A DNA stretch of 64,000 nt from Rhodopila globiformis (GTDB taxonomy: Bacteria > Pseudomonadota > Alphaproteobacteria > Acetobacterales > Acetobacteraceae), in assembly GCF_002937115.1 (NCBI RefSeq), contig NZ_NHRY01000263.1:58943-122942 (forward strand). Reading direction: 5' to 3'. Below, in pieces: positions 43,413 through 52,645 of this stretch (positions are counted from its first letter, which is position 1; each line of letters opens with the position of its first letter). The notes under the pieces are model-generated. The model was not told the DNA's origin. It made no database searches and saw only the letters and a list, made by a program, of their open reading frames with translations. Both the position numbers and the translations under genes were made by a program.

Positions 43413-44327
43413 TCAGGCGCCCTTCTGCACCACGCCCTTCTGCACCACGCCCTTCTGCACCACGAGCGTCGTCCAGTTGCCCTGCGGCAGCATCCGCTCC
43501 AGCCGCAGGCCCTGGCGGCGATGCGCCGACAGCACCCAGCGCGCCTGGCTGGCCAGCAATCCGGCCAGGATCGCGGTGCCGCCCGGCGCGAGGTGCCGCG
43601 CGAGGTCCTTCGCCATCAGGCACAGCGGCCGCGCCAGGATGTTGGCGAACACCAGGTCATACGGCCCGCCGCGGCGCACCACCGGGTCCTGCCAGCCATC
43701 GGCCAATACCGGACGCACGCGGTGCCCGACGCCGTTCATCCGGGCATTGTCGCCGGCGACGCGCACCGACCAGGGATCGATGTCCGTCGCCAGCACCGTC
43801 CGGTTCAGCAGCCGCGCCGCCGCCATCGCCAGGATGCCCGATCCTGTCCCCAGGTCGAGGATACGCCGCGGCCGGCGGCGCGCCACGGTCTCCAGCGCCA
43901 CCAGGCAGCCGCGGGTCGAGCCATGCTCGCCCGAGCCGAAGGCAAGGCCCGCATCCAGCGTCAGGGTGATCCGGTTCGGCGCCGCCGGATCGGCCTCATG
44001 CGTGCCGCGCACGGCGAAGCGCCGGCCGATCAACTGTTCGGGGAACGCTTCGTAGGTGCGGACGAGCCAGCCATCAGCCTCGGTCGCCTCGCGCCGCAAC
44101 TCCGGCGCGATGCCGGTGACCGTGGCGGCCAGAGTCAGCGAGGCGGCCAGTTCGGATTCATGCACGCCGACGGGCTTGACGCCTTCGACCCGCCATGTGC
44201 CGGTCGCCTCGTCGAGGAAGAAGCCGACGGTCTGGCAGGCATTCGACAAAGCGGCTTCGAACGCCTCCAGGGCATGCTCCGGCACGGTGACGGAGACGGT
44301 TTCCAGGGGAATCGGGTGATTGGCCAT
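43413..44327 (-). CDS. prmA: Ribosomal protein L11 methyltransferase
   Basis: SAM-dependent enzyme of 304 residues that trimethylates ribosomal protein L11. Residues about 1-110 are the L11-binding domain. The methyltransferase core has FGSGEHGSTRGCLVALETVA, ILDLGTGSGILAMAAARLLN, TDIDPWSVRVAGDNARMNGV and DLVFANILARPLCLMAKDLA. ATG 44327 starts MANHPIPLETVSVTVPEHAL. Unusually, the last residues are VVQKGVVQKGVVQKGA, from three exact 15-bp repeats at 43418-43462. It has a family A repeat upstream and the uvrD gene beyond it. Confidence 0.93.
   Translation of the reverse strand: MANHPIPLETVSVTVPEHALEAFEAALSNACQTVGFFLDEATGTWRVEGVKPVGVHESELAASLTLAATVTGIAPELRREATEADGWLVRTYEAFPEQLIGRRFAVRGTHEADPAAPNRITLTLDAGLAFGSGEHGSTRGCLVALETVARRRPRRILDLGTGSGILAMAAARLLNRTVLATDIDPWSVRVAGDNARMNGVGHRVRPVLADGWQDPVVRRGGPYDLVFANILARPLCLMAKDLARHLAPGGTAILAGLLASQARWVLSAHRRQGLRLERMLPQGNWTTLVVQKGVVQKGVVQKGA
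43418..43462. repeat. 15-bp tandem repeat x3 inside the prmA 3-prime end
   Basis: Three exact copies of CGCCCTTCTGCACCA in a row (43418-43432, 43433-43447, 43448-43462). On the minus strand they encode a repeating five-residue unit, V-V-Q-K-G. The copy number is a multiple of three bases, so expansion or contraction keeps the frame. Confidence 0.9.
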
Positions 44328-44429
44328 CAGGCGCGCTCCATGAAGTTGATCGGCCGGCGCGCCGGCACCGCGATGGCGGAGAATGGCGGGTGCCGTTGCC
44401 TCTCCGTCCGTTCGCTCATCGTCCGTTGC

Positions 44430-44742
44430 CTCTCGGTCATGGCCGGGCGTGTCCGGGCCATCTGCGCTTCGACGGTGGAGGGATAGGTGACCGGGACACG
44501 CCCTACGGGATGCACACATTTCGGAAACGGTCCGCCGCTGCGTTTCCCTTTCGTCATGGCCCGGCTTGTCCGGGCCACCTATTCCAGCACTTGTGCCGCG
44601 ACAGGTGGCCCGGACAAGCCGGGCCATGACGATGGGGGAACGCTCTTGGCGCCCAGGCAAGCACTTGATTTTACGGTCATTTCCCACTCGTTTCCAGGAT
44701 GTGTGCATTGCGTAGGGACACGCCCGGCCATGACGATAGAGT
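44430..44742. repeat. Family A composite palindromic repeat, copy 2
   Basis: The hairpin core is 44552-44631 with arms CGTCATGGCCCGGCTTGTCC and its complement. To its left is GGGATGCACACATTTCGGAA with GTCCGCCGCTGCGTTTCCCT; to its right is CGCTCTTGGCGCCCAGGCAA and then TTTTACGGTCATTTCC. The same orientation is seen in copy 1 near 2.8 kb, and the reverse orientation in the copies at 50.6 and 55.1 kb. It fills the gap between uvrD and prmA. Confidence 0.85.
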
Positions 44743-44818
44743 GACGACCTCAAGAGTGGCGACCTTGAGAGTGGCTACCTTGCGCCGCGCGGCCATCGCT
44801 GCCTGCGAGACGGCATGT

Positions 44819-47029
44819 TCAGGCGCGCTCCACAAAGCGGTCGAGCACGCGCTTGTCGCCGGCGGTTTCGAAATGCACGTCCAGCTTGTCGTCATCGACC
44901 GCCTTGACCGTGCCGTAGCCGAATTTCTGGTGGAACACCCGCGCACCCACCGGAATCGAGTCGGTCCGCGCCGGGCGGCCGGGCTGTTCCCATACCTCGA
45001 TCACCCGCGGCCGGCGGGCCTGGAGCGGGAACTGCGTCGGAAACGACGTCGCAGCGGCGACGCGCCGATCGCGGGCCATGCTGGAGGAATTGGCCTGCTG
45101 CACATGCTCCGCCGGAATTTCCTCCAGGAAGCGGCTCGGGATGCTGGGCTGCCAGTTGGCGTAGATGCGCCGGTTGGCGGCGTGGCTGACGATGGCGCGG
45201 CGACGGGCGCGGGTCAGGCCGACATAGGCCAGGCGGCGTTCCTCCTCCAGCCCCTTGTTGCCGTTCTCGTCCATCGCGCGCTGGTTGGGGAACACGCCTT
45301 CCTCCCAGCCCGGCAGGAAGACGGTGTCGAACTCCAGCCCCTTGGCGCCGTGCAGGGTCATCAGGCTGACTTTGGCGTCGTCCGGCTGTTCCTCGTTCTC
45401 GGTCACCAGGGCGACGTGGTCGAGGAATCCGGCCAGCGTCTCGAAATCGGCCAGGGCGCGGAGCAGTTCCTTCAGGTTCTCCAGCCGCCCGGGCGCCTCG
45501 GGCGATTTGTCCTGCTTCCACATCTCGGTGTAGCCGCTTTCGTCCAGCATGGCGGCGACGGTGACGACGTGGCCGTCCTTGCCCAGCAGGTCGCGCCACT
45601 GCGCCATCTGCCGCAGCAGCGTGCCGACAGCCTCCTTCACCTTGCCCTTCAGGCCGCCGGCCTCCACCAGCCGGCCGGCGGCGACGGACAACGGAATGCT
45701 CTGGCTGCGCGCCGCCTCATGCATCGTCCGCAGCGCCGCGTCGCCGACACCGCGGCGGGGGACGTTGACGATGCGCTCGAACGCCAGGTCGTCGGCCGGC
45801 TGCACCGTCGCGCGCATATAGGCGATGGCGTCGCGGATCTCGGCACGCTCATAGAAGCGCAGGCCGCCGACGACGCGGTAGGGCACGGCCAGGGTGATCA
45901 GCCGTTCCTCGAACGCCCGGGTCTGGAAGCCGGCGCGCACCAGGACGGCGATCTCCGCCAGGCTGTGGCCCTCGCGGCGCAGCTCCTCGATCTTGCCGCC
46001 AACCATGCGGGCTTCCTCGTCGGAGTCCCAGAGTTCGACGATGCTGACCTTCTCGCCCTTCTGCGCGTCCGTGCGGCCGGGGCGCAGGGTCTTGCCCAGC
46101 CGCCCCTCATTATGCGCGATCAACCCCGAGGCGGCGGCGAGGATCGGCGCGGTGGAGCGGTAGTTCGCTTCCAGCCGGATGATGCGGGCGCCCTCGAAGT
46201 CCTTCTCGAAGCGCAGGATGTTCTCCACCTCGGCGCCGCGCCAGGAATAGATCGACTGGTCGTCGTCGCCGACGCAGCAGATGTTGCGGTGGCCCTGGGC
46301 GAGCAGGCGCAGCCAGAGGTACTGGATCAGGTTGGTGTCCTGGTACTCGTCCACCAGGATGTAGCGGAAACGCCGGTGGTAGTCGGCCAGGATGTCGGGG
46401 TTGGTACGCAGGATCTCGGTCACGTGCAGCAGCAGGTCGCCGAAATCCGCCGCGTTCAGGGTGCGCAGCCGCTCCTGGTACAGCGTGTAGAGCAGCCGTG
46501 CCTTGCCGTTGGCGTAGTCGGAGTCCTCGGCCAGGGTGATCCGCGCCGGGGTCAGGCCGCGGTCCTTCCAGTGCTGGATCACGCCCATCATCCCGGGCGG
46601 CGCCCAGCGCTTGGTGTCGATGCGCTCGGCCTCCATCACCTGCTTCAGCAGGCGGAGCTGGTCGTCGGTATCGAGGATTGTAAAATTTGCCGACAGCCCG
46701 GCGTGCTCGGCGTGGCGGCGCAGCATGCGGGCGCACAGGGCGTGGAAAGTGCCGAGCCACAGGCCCTCGGCCGGCTGGCCGATGATGGCGCTGACCCGCT
46801 CGCGCATCTCGCGCGCGGCCTTGTTGGTGAAGGTGACGGCCAGCACCTGGTTGGGGAAGGCGCGCCGGGTCAGCAGGATGTGGGCGAAGCGCGTGGTCAG
46901 CACGCGCGTCTTGCCGGTGCCGGCGCCGGCCAGCACCAGCAGCGGGCCATCGATGGTTTCGACCGCCGCCCGCTGCTCGGGGTTGAGGCGGGCGAGGTAG
47001 TCGGCGGGAGGGGGAACGGGCGTTTGCAC
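44819..47029 (-). CDS. uvrD: UvrD/PcrA-type ATP-dependent DNA helicase
   Basis: Superfamily 1A 3-prime to 5-prime helicase of 736 residues for nucleotide excision and mismatch repair. Walker A GAGTGKT is at residues 35-41, Walker B in YILVDEYQDTN, then CCVGDDDQSIYSWRGAEVEN, IIRLEANYRSTAPILAAAS and LMTLHGAKGLEFDTVFLPGW, with YVGLTRARRRAIVSHA. The C-terminal SIPVGARVFHQKFGYGTVKA is the RNA-polymerase/DNA-binding Tudor-like tail. No ATG lies near the domain start; GTG 47029 is the most likely start but has no good ribosome site. A dead relative of its N-terminus lies at 15621-15846. Confidence 0.92.
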   Translation of the reverse strand: MQTPVPPPADYLARLNPEQRAAVETIDGPLLVLAGAGTGKTRVLTTRFAHILLTRRAFPNQVLAVTFTNKAAREMRERVSAIIGQPAEGLWLGTFHALCARMLRRHAEHAGLSANFTILDTDDQLRLLKQVMEAERIDTKRWAPPGMMGVIQHWKDRGLTPARITLAEDSDYANGKARLLYTLYQERLRTLNAADFGDLLLHVTEILRTNPDILADYHRRFRYILVDEYQDTNLIQYLWLRLLAQGHRNICCVGDDDQSIYSWRGAEVENILRFEKDFEGARIIRLEANYRSTAPILAAASGLIAHNEGRLGKTLRPGRTDAQKGEKVSIVELWDSDEEARMVGGKIEELRREGHSLAEIAVLVRAGFQTRAFEERLITLAVPYRVVGGLRFYERAEIRDAIAYMRATVQPADDLAFERIVNVPRRGVGDAALRTMHEAARSQSIPLSVAAGRLVEAGGLKGKVKEAVGTLLRQMAQWRDLLGKDGHVVTVAAMLDESGYTEMWKQDKSPEAPGRLENLKELLRALADFETLAGFLDHVALVTENEEQPDDAKVSLMTLHGAKGLEFDTVFLPGWEEGVFPNQRAMDENGNKGLEEERRLAYVGLTRARRRAIVSHAANRRIYANWQPSIPSRFLEEIPAEHVQQANSSSMARDRRVAAATSFPTQFPLQARRPRVIEVWEQPGRPARTDSIPVGARVFHQKFGYGTVKAVDDDKLDVHFETAGDKRVLDRFVERA

Positions 47030-47215
47030 TCCGGGGATATAGGGCAGTTCCGGGACGCGTGGAAACCTGGGGATCGCGCTCCGGGACTCGTGGGGGCCCA
47101 GACCTGGTGCCGCCCGCTGGCAAGTCCGCCTTCCTGTCCCCAGCCCTTGCGGCGCGCGGCAGTGCCGACCGGGGGGCGGGCTGCAGGCCCGGCCCCGCAA
47201 CACCAGCACTATGGC

Positions 47216-47442
47216 ACAAAACGAAGACACAAGGGTCACGAAGGGTGTCAACGAGTCAGGCAATGAAGCAGTGCGGTCCCGCCTTCAGGCACGCGCATAT
47301 AGGCATCCGGGCAGGCCTGCGCTGATGCTGCGATGCCTCACCCCGATCATGCGGTCGGTCAGGTCCCAATCCGCCATCAAGGTCCGGTCTCCGTGGCCCT
47401 TGTGTGGTCCTTCACCTTCCTCCGTGTTAAAAATTACGCAAG
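47216..47442. repeat. Family C element, copy 3 (divergent)
   Basis: The left arm has CACAAGGGTCACGAAGGGTG and TCAACGAGTCAGGC; the right arm has GTGGCCCTTGTGTGGTCCTT and CCTCCGTGTTAAAAAT. The ends are degenerate compared with the copy at 58.3 kb. The gap from the uvrD start to the LLM gene (47030-47662) holds this, plus a GTC-GAAGCGCAGATGGCCGGG module near 47560, and nothing else recognised. Confidence 0.6.
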
Positions 47443-47662
47443 CATAAGCAAGCGCGGGCGTGTCCGGATGGCGCCGGCACCATCGGCCACGTCCAAAAGG
47501 GCCGATTCTTCCGGCGCGCGCCATCAGGCGTGTCTCAACCATCCACCCCCCACCGTCGAAGCGCAGATGGCCGGGACACGTCCAGCCATGACGGAGGGGC
47601 AACGGACCGGGCGCCAGATCCGTCTCCACCCGGAAGCCCCCGGCTGCTCGGGCGCCGCGGCA

Positions 47663-48487
47663 TCAAAGCCCCTCGGCCGCCTTCCGGACCGCCTCGGCCG
47701 TGCGCAGATAATCCTCGAGGTCCCGGTCCTCGGGCGCCGCGAGCACGTGCTGGACCCCGGCGTCGCGATATGTCCCCAGCACCGTGCGGACATCGCCGGT
47801 GCTGGCGGCGCTGACCGTGGCACGGACGGAAATCGTGAACTCCTCGCCCGGCCGTTCCGCGCGCAGGCGCTTCACCCAGCCGGCGGCCTTGTCCGGCGCG
47901 ATCCGGCTGCCGTGCCAGCCGTCGAACCGCAACGCCCGCCGGATCGCCGCGTCCGACGAGCCGCCGATCCAGACCGGTATCGGCCGGACGGGTTGCGGCA
48001 GCGTGCGCATGGCGCTGATCGTCGCGGGGATCCATGTGCTTTCGAAGGTCACCGGGTCCTGCGACCAGACGGCGCGCATCATCGCGATGCCCTCGTCCAT
48101 GCGCCGCCCGCGCTGCCTGAACGGCACGCCCAGGGCGTCGAACTCGGCCTCCAGCCAGCCGACGCCGGCGCCCAGGATCAGGCGGCCGTCCGACAGGTTC
48201 TGCAAGGTCGCCAGCTCCTTCGCCAGCGGCAGCGGATGGCGCAGCGGCAGCACCAGCACCGAGGTGCCGAGTCGCACCCGGCGCGTCACCGCCGCCGCCC
48301 AGGCCAGGCACAGCACCGGGTCCCAGAAGTTCGGCGTCGGCGGGTAGGGCGCATCGGCGGGAACGATGATGTGTTCGCTGACCCAGACGTCGTCGTAGCC
48401 CAGCTCCTCGGCCTGGACCGCGGCGCGGCGGATGCTGTCGGGTCCGGCCTTGCGTCCGATGTGTGGCAGATGAACACCCAGCTGCAT
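47663..48487 (-). CDS. LLM-class (probably F420-dependent) oxidoreductase
   Basis: Luciferase-like barrel protein of 274 residues. ATG 48487 has GGAGGAGACGG upstream. MQLGVHLPHIGRKAGPDSIR, AVQAEELGYDDVWVSEHIIV, LILGAGVGWLEAEFDALGVP and RPIPVWIGGSSDAAIRRALR are typical of the F420-dependent TIGR03619-like branch. The cofactor (F420 or FMN) cannot be proven by sequence. It is divergent from the GNAT-Nudix gene. Confidence 0.88.
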   Translation of the reverse strand: MQLGVHLPHIGRKAGPDSIRRAAVQAEELGYDDVWVSEHIIVPADAPYPPTPNFWDPVLCLAWAAAVTRRVRLGTSVLVLPLRHPLPLAKELATLQNLSDGRLILGAGVGWLEAEFDALGVPFRQRGRRMDEGIAMMRAVWSQDPVTFESTWIPATISAMRTLPQPVRPIPVWIGGSSDAAIRRALRFDGWHGSRIAPDKAAGWVKRLRAERPGEEFTISVRATVSAASTGDVRTVLGTYRDAGVQHVLAAPEDRDLEDYLRTAEAVRKAAEGL

Positions 48488-48574
48488 TTTCCGTCTCCTC
48501 CGGCTTGTCCGGCCAGGGTGGCGCGTCGTCCGGCCTGCGTCCACCCTTGCGCCGCGCCCGTCGCCTGCGCCACT

Positions 48575-49678
48575 TTGCGCGCACGAAAAGCTGACAGGGG
48601 TGATCCGATTCCTACCACCGAGCCACTGAAACGTCCGCGCAGGGCGCCGCGCAAGATCAAGCCGGCGGCGGCGCCTGTCGCCGAGGTGACGTTCGAGCCG
48701 CTGAAGACCGAGCGCCTGACCCTGCGCCCCCTGAAGCCGGACGACGCCGAGTCGATGCACCGGCTGATCAACGACTGGGAGGTCACGCGCACCCTCGCGG
48801 AAGTGCCCTATCCCTACCCGCGCTCCCTGGCCGACGAGTGGATCGAAACGACGATCGAGGAACTGGCCGCCGGCGACGCCTGGCACCTGGCGATCACCGG
48901 GCACGAGGGCGAGCGGGAGATGCTCATCGGCGTCGTCGGCCTGCGGCTTGACAAGTCCGGCCGCACCGGCCGCCTGGGCTACTGGGTCGGCCGCGCCTAC
49001 TGGCGGCACGGCGTGGCGACCGAGGCGGCGAAGCGGCTGACAAGCTGGGCGTTCGCCAACCTGCCGCTGGACCTGATCACCGCCGAGGTGACCGAAGGCA
49101 ACGAACCCTCCCGCGCGGTGCTGCGCCGCATCGGCTTCCGCCAGGTCGGCATTGGCATGCGGGCGTCGGTCACAACCGGGCAGGAGCACATGGTGACGGT
49201 GTTCGAGGCAACCCGCGACGACGTCTTCGGCCGTATCGAGCCACCCAAGCCCGAACCGGCGCCGCCGGCGGACGACGCCAAGCCGATGCTGCTGGTGGTG
49301 GCTTGCGCCCTGGTCGACATCGACCAGCGGGTGCTGCTGGCGCGCCGGCCCGAGGGCAAGAAGATGGCCGGGCTGTGGGAATTCCCCGGCGGCAAGATAC
49401 GTCCGGGCGAGACGCCCGAGGCCGCGCTGATCCGCGAGCTGAAGGAAGAAATCGGTATTGACGTAGCCGCAACGTGTCTGGCCCCGTTCGCCTTCGCGTC
49501 GCATGATTACGGCACCTTCCACCTGCTGATGCCGCTGTTCATCTGCCGCCGCTGGAAGGGCACGCCGACACCGCTGGAGAACCAGACCCTGACCTGGGTC
49601 AGGGCCACGAAACTGACCGACTACGAGATGCCGCCTGCCGACAAGCCGTTGATTCCCCTGCTGCGAGACTTTCTCTAG
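48575..49678 (+). CDS. GNAT acetyltransferase - Nudix (MutT) fusion
   Basis: Bifunctional protein of about 367 residues. Residues about 25-205 are a RimJ-like GNAT domain (LKTERLTLRPLKPDDAESMH, YWVGRAYWRHGVATEAAKRL, LRRIGFRQVGIGMR). Residues about 230-365 are a MutT-type hydrolase with VVACALVDIDQRVLLARRPE, WEFPGGKIRPGETPEAALIR and ELKEEIG, the full Nudix box, probably cleaning 8-oxo-dGTP. No ATG exists near the domain start. TTG 48575 is taken; an ATT at 48608 has AGGGG at good spacing and could be the real start. The cinA-like gene follows after 11 bp, so they are likely one operon. Confidence 0.85.
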   Translation: MRARKADRGDPIPTTEPLKRPRRAPRKIKPAAAPVAEVTFEPLKTERLTLRPLKPDDAESMHRLINDWEVTRTLAEVPYPYPRSLADEWIETTIEELAAGDAWHLAITGHEGEREMLIGVVGLRLDKSGRTGRLGYWVGRAYWRHGVATEAAKRLTSWAFANLPLDLITAEVTEGNEPSRAVLRRIGFRQVGIGMRASVTTGQEHMVTVFEATRDDVFGRIEPPKPEPAPPADDAKPMLLVVACALVDIDQRVLLARRPEGKKMAGLWEFPGGKIRPGETPEAALIRELKEEIGIDVAATCLAPFAFASHDYGTFHLLMPLFICRRWKGTPTPLENQTLTWVRATKLTDYEMPPADKPLIPLLRDFL

Positions 49679-49689
49679 AGGACGCCTCC

Positions 49690-50478
49690 ATGCCCGCGAA
49701 CAATCCCACCGCCTGCCTGCTGGTCATCGGCAACGAGGTGCTGTCCGGCCGCACCCGCGACGCCAACATCCAGTTCCTGGCGACGGGATTGGGCAACCTG
49801 GGGATTCCCCTGCGCGAGGTGCGGATCATTCCCGACGTGCGCGAGACGATCGTCGACACGGTGAACGAGGTGCGGCGGACGTTCGACTACGTTTTCACCA
49901 CCGGCGGCATTGGCCCGACGCACGACGACATCACCAGCGAATGCGTCGCCGCCGCGTTCGGCGTGCCGTGGGAGCATCATCCGGTGGCGTGGCCGCGCAT
50001 GGAGGCCGCCTACAAGCCGGGGGAGTTCAACACCGCCCGGCAGCGCATGGCGACGATGCCGCGCGGCGCGACGCTGATCGAGAACGACATCAGCGTGGCG
50101 CCCGGCTTCCAGTTGGAAAACGTCTATGTCATGGCCGGCGTGCCACGGATCATGCAGTCGATGTTCACCTGGCTGGCGCCGCGGCTGCAGGGCGGGGCGA
50201 AGATCGAGATGCGGGCGGTGCATGTCTTCGGCCTGCCCGAGGGCGTGCTGGCGGAAGGGCTGGAGGCGGTGCAGGCGCGCCATCCGGACCTGGACATCGG
50301 CAGCTACCCGTTCTACCGCACCGGCTCGCACGGCGTGACGCTGGTCGCCAAGGGGCCGGATGCGGCGGCGGCGGACCGGGCGATCGCCGAGGTGACGGAG
50401 CTGATCGCTGGTTTCGGCAAAGTGCCAATTCCCGGGGAGCCGCCGGAGCTGAGCGCAGGGGAGGGGCCGGAGGAGTAG
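49690..50478 (+). CDS. CinA-like competence/damage-inducible protein A (MoCF domain)
   Basis: Molybdopterin-binding-fold protein of 262 residues, probably a pyrophosphatase on ADP-ribose or related compounds. ATG 49690 has GAGGACG upstream. LLVIGNEVLSGRTRDANIQF, VFTTGGIGPTHDDITSECVA and YVMAGVPRIMQSMFTWLAP are the CinA N-domain signature. The C-terminal nicotinamide-nucleotide amidase domain of full CinA is absent, which is common in alphaproteobacteria. It is second in the operon after the GNAT-Nudix gene. Confidence 0.9.
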   Translation: MPANNPTACLLVIGNEVLSGRTRDANIQFLATGLGNLGIPLREVRIIPDVRETIVDTVNEVRRTFDYVFTTGGIGPTHDDITSECVAAAFGVPWEHHPVAWPRMEAAYKPGEFNTARQRMATMPRGATLIENDISVAPGFQLENVYVMAGVPRIMQSMFTWLAPRLQGGAKIEMRAVHVFGLPEGVLAEGLEAVQARHPDLDIGSYPFYRTGSHGVTLVAKGPDAAAADRAIAEVTELIAGFGKVPIPGEPPELSAGEGPEE

Positions 50479-50499
50479 AGCCGGCCGTTGCTCCCTCGT

Positions 50500-50946
50500 C
50501 ATGGCCGGGACGCGCGGCATCGCTATCAGGACAAGACGTCTGGCGGAGCAAGGTCTTCTCCCTCACCGTCATGGCCGGGCGTGTCCCTACGCAATGCACA
50601 CATCCTGGAAACGAGTCGGAAATGACCGTAAAATCAAGTGCTTGCCTGGGCGCCAAGAGCGTTCCCCCATCGTCATGGCCCGGCTTGTCCGGGCCACCTG
50701 TCGCGGCACAAGTGCTGGAATAGGTGGCCCGGACAAGCCGGGCCATGACGAAAGGGAAACGCAGCGGCGGACCGTTTCCGAAATGTGTGCATCCCGTAGG
50801 GCGTGTCCCGGTCACCTATCCCTCCACCGTCGAAGCGCGGATGGCCGGGACACGCTCGGCCATGACGAGGGAGCGACGAACCTGGCGTCAAATCCTGCTC
50901 CGTCCACGGCCTCATCTTGATACCCATGGACACGCCCGGCCATGAC
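50500..50946. repeat. Family A composite palindromic repeat, copy 3 (reverse orientation)
   Basis: The core hairpin is 50671-50750. The outer modules contain GTCATGGCCGGGCGTGTCCC at about 50568 and GATGGCCGGGACACGCTCGG at about 50839, giving a second, longer level of pairing. The internal spacer ATGACCGTAAAATCAAGTGC is the complement of that in copies 1 and 2. It follows the cinA-like gene and precedes the binding-protein gene. Confidence 0.85.
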
Positions 50947-50988
50947 GAAGGAGCGACGGCCGCCGAAGCAACGAGAGACAGGACAGGA

Positions 50989-52335
50989 TCAGGTATAGGC
51001 CCCCAGGTGGCAGCCGAAAGCGTCGGGTGGCTGCATCAGGTTCTCGCCCGGCACCACTTCCAGAACGTCATAGTAATCGTCCGGCCCCTTCATTTCGCTC
51101 TTTTTCTTGCCGCGCACGATGATGACCGGCCGCACCAGTTGATGGTCCGCCGCCCTGAACCAGACCTCGCCCACCGTGGACTGGACGTGCTGGCCGGCTT
51201 CATACGCCTTGATCACGTCCACCGGATAGAAGGATTTCGCCCGCTCCACCGCATCGGCCCACATCGCCACCTGCATGTAGGCCGAGTTGGCCGGCCATTC
51301 CGGCTTGTAGCCGTATTTCTTGTCGAACGCCGCAACGAACCCCTTGGCGACCGGGAAACGGTCTTCCAGCGTCCACCAGAAATCGGTTGCCGCATAGACG
51401 CCCTGCATGATGTCGGGCCCCACGTCCCGTGCCAGGAACGGCGTGTTGTACGCCATGACCAGCGTCATCTTGTCCAGGACGCCGAACTGTTTGGCCTGCT
51501 TGATCGACTGCACGGCGTCGTTGCCGAAGGCGATGTTGATGAAGACGTCGGCGCCGCTGTTGGCGATGTTCAGCATGTAGGAACTGAAGTCGGAGGCGCC
51601 CAGCGGGTACACCTGGTTGGTGGCGACCGTCCAGCCGCCCTTGCGCAGGAATTCCTGCGTCGACTGCCGCACAGTGTGGCCATACGTGTAGTCCGGCGTC
51701 AGGAACGCGATCTTCTTGTTCCTGCCGATCGACTTGATCAGCACCGGACTCAGCGCGTTGGCGGCGGTATAGGCATAGAAACACTGGCGGAACGAATAGC
51801 GCGAGCAGTCCTTGCCGGTGGTATCGTTTGAACCGCTGACTCCCGGTAGGTACAGCACCTTCTCCCGTTCCGCGAGCTTGTTGAGCGCCACCGCAACCGC
51901 CGAGGACACCGATCCGCAGATCATGATCGCCTTGTCCTCGCTGATGAACCGCGATTGCGCCTGCACGGCGGCATTCGGCTTCGCCTCGGAATCGGCGACG
52001 CCGTGCTTCACCTCCTTGCCCAGCACCCCCTTGGTGGTATGCGGCGAAATCTGCCGGATCAGGGGATCGCCGTTGTTCAGTTGCTCGATTGCCAGTTCAA
52101 ACCCCTTCAGCTCATCCTCGCCGGGCGCGGCATAGGTGCCGGTGCGGGGCAGGCAGATCCCGACGAAGACCGACGAGCCGGAGACGCCGGCCGGCCAGGT
52201 CCCGAGCGGTGGCTGCTCCGCGGCGAACGCGCCGCGCGGCAAGGCCGCCTGCAACAGGCCGCCCGCGAATGCCCCGGCCCCCGCCCGCAACAGGCCGCGG
52301 CGGGACGCGGCCGACACCGTGCGTGGATACGCCAT
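50989..52335 (-). CDS. ABC transporter substrate-binding protein (branched-chain amino acid/amide type), paralogue 1
   Basis: Periplasmic type-I binding protein of 448 residues. ATG 52335 has GGGAGG upstream. The N-terminus has an Arg-Arg Tat-like signal (SRRGLLRAGAGAFAGGLLQA, cleavage near AFAAEQ). VFVGICLPRTGTYAAPGEDE, GSVSSAVAVALNKLAEREKV, PGVSGSNDTTGKDCSRYSF and FWWTLEDRFPVAKGFVAAFD mirror the divergent paralogue. Ligand unknown: an amino acid, urea or short amide. It faces the second binding-protein gene head to head, so the 310-bp divergent region probably regulates both. Confidence 0.9.
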   Translation of the reverse strand: MAYPRTVSAASRRGLLRAGAGAFAGGLLQAALPRGAFAAEQPPLGTWPAGVSGSSVFVGICLPRTGTYAAPGEDELKGFELAIEQLNNGDPLIRQISPHTTKGVLGKEVKHGVADSEAKPNAAVQAQSRFISEDKAIMICGSVSSAVAVALNKLAEREKVLYLPGVSGSNDTTGKDCSRYSFRQCFYAYTAANALSPVLIKSIGRNKKIAFLTPDYTYGHTVRQSTQEFLRKGGWTVATNQVYPLGASDFSSYMLNIANSGADVFINIAFGNDAVQSIKQAKQFGVLDKMTLVMAYNTPFLARDVGPDIMQGVYAATDFWWTLEDRFPVAKGFVAAFDKKYGYKPEWPANSAYMQVAMWADAVERAKSFYPVDVIKAYEAGQHVQSTVGEVWFRAADHQLVRPVIIVRGKKKSEMKGPDDYYDVLEVVPGENLMQPPDAFGCHLGAYT

Positions 52336-52645
52336 CCTGAAACCTCCCAGTTCTGTTGTTTTGTCTTTTGCTTGTTTTGCTGTTTGGAAAATATATATTC
52401 CGGCTCGGCAGTAAACGCAGCCAGATATTCGGGCCGCCGCCGCGTTCGGCAAGGCCCCTGGCAATCGACAGTGACAAGGTGGGTTGCACGGGGAACTACA
52501 AATGATGGCGAGTCCGTCGCCTTGCGCCCGCCGCGCACCAATCGATCATTTGCGGCCGGCCCCTTTTGCGATCTACCTGCTCAACCAAACGGCGGCGCAG
52601 CGGTCGCCGGGCCGCGATCTTTGGCGGAAAACAGGGGGCAGCGAA
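52336..52645. promoter_or_regulatory. Divergent promoter region of two binding-protein genes
   Basis: This 310-bp stretch contains an AT-rich segment around 52352-52405 (CAGTTCTGTTGTTTTGTCTT, TGGAAAATATATATTCCGG with an AAAATATATATT core and partial GGAAAATATATATTCC symmetry), unusual in this GC-rich DNA. It is likely to hold promoters and operators for both directions. No known riboswitch or factor motif was recognised. Confidence 0.5.

Noticed and set aside
44433..44744. Small frames reading MARLVRAT...GGPDKPGHDD
   Set aside because: They recur in every family A copy in both orientations and are translations of the palindromic repeat.
47333..48574. N-terminal extension of the GNAT-Nudix frame
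   Set aside because: It runs antisense through the LLM oxidoreductase and repeats, without family resemblance.
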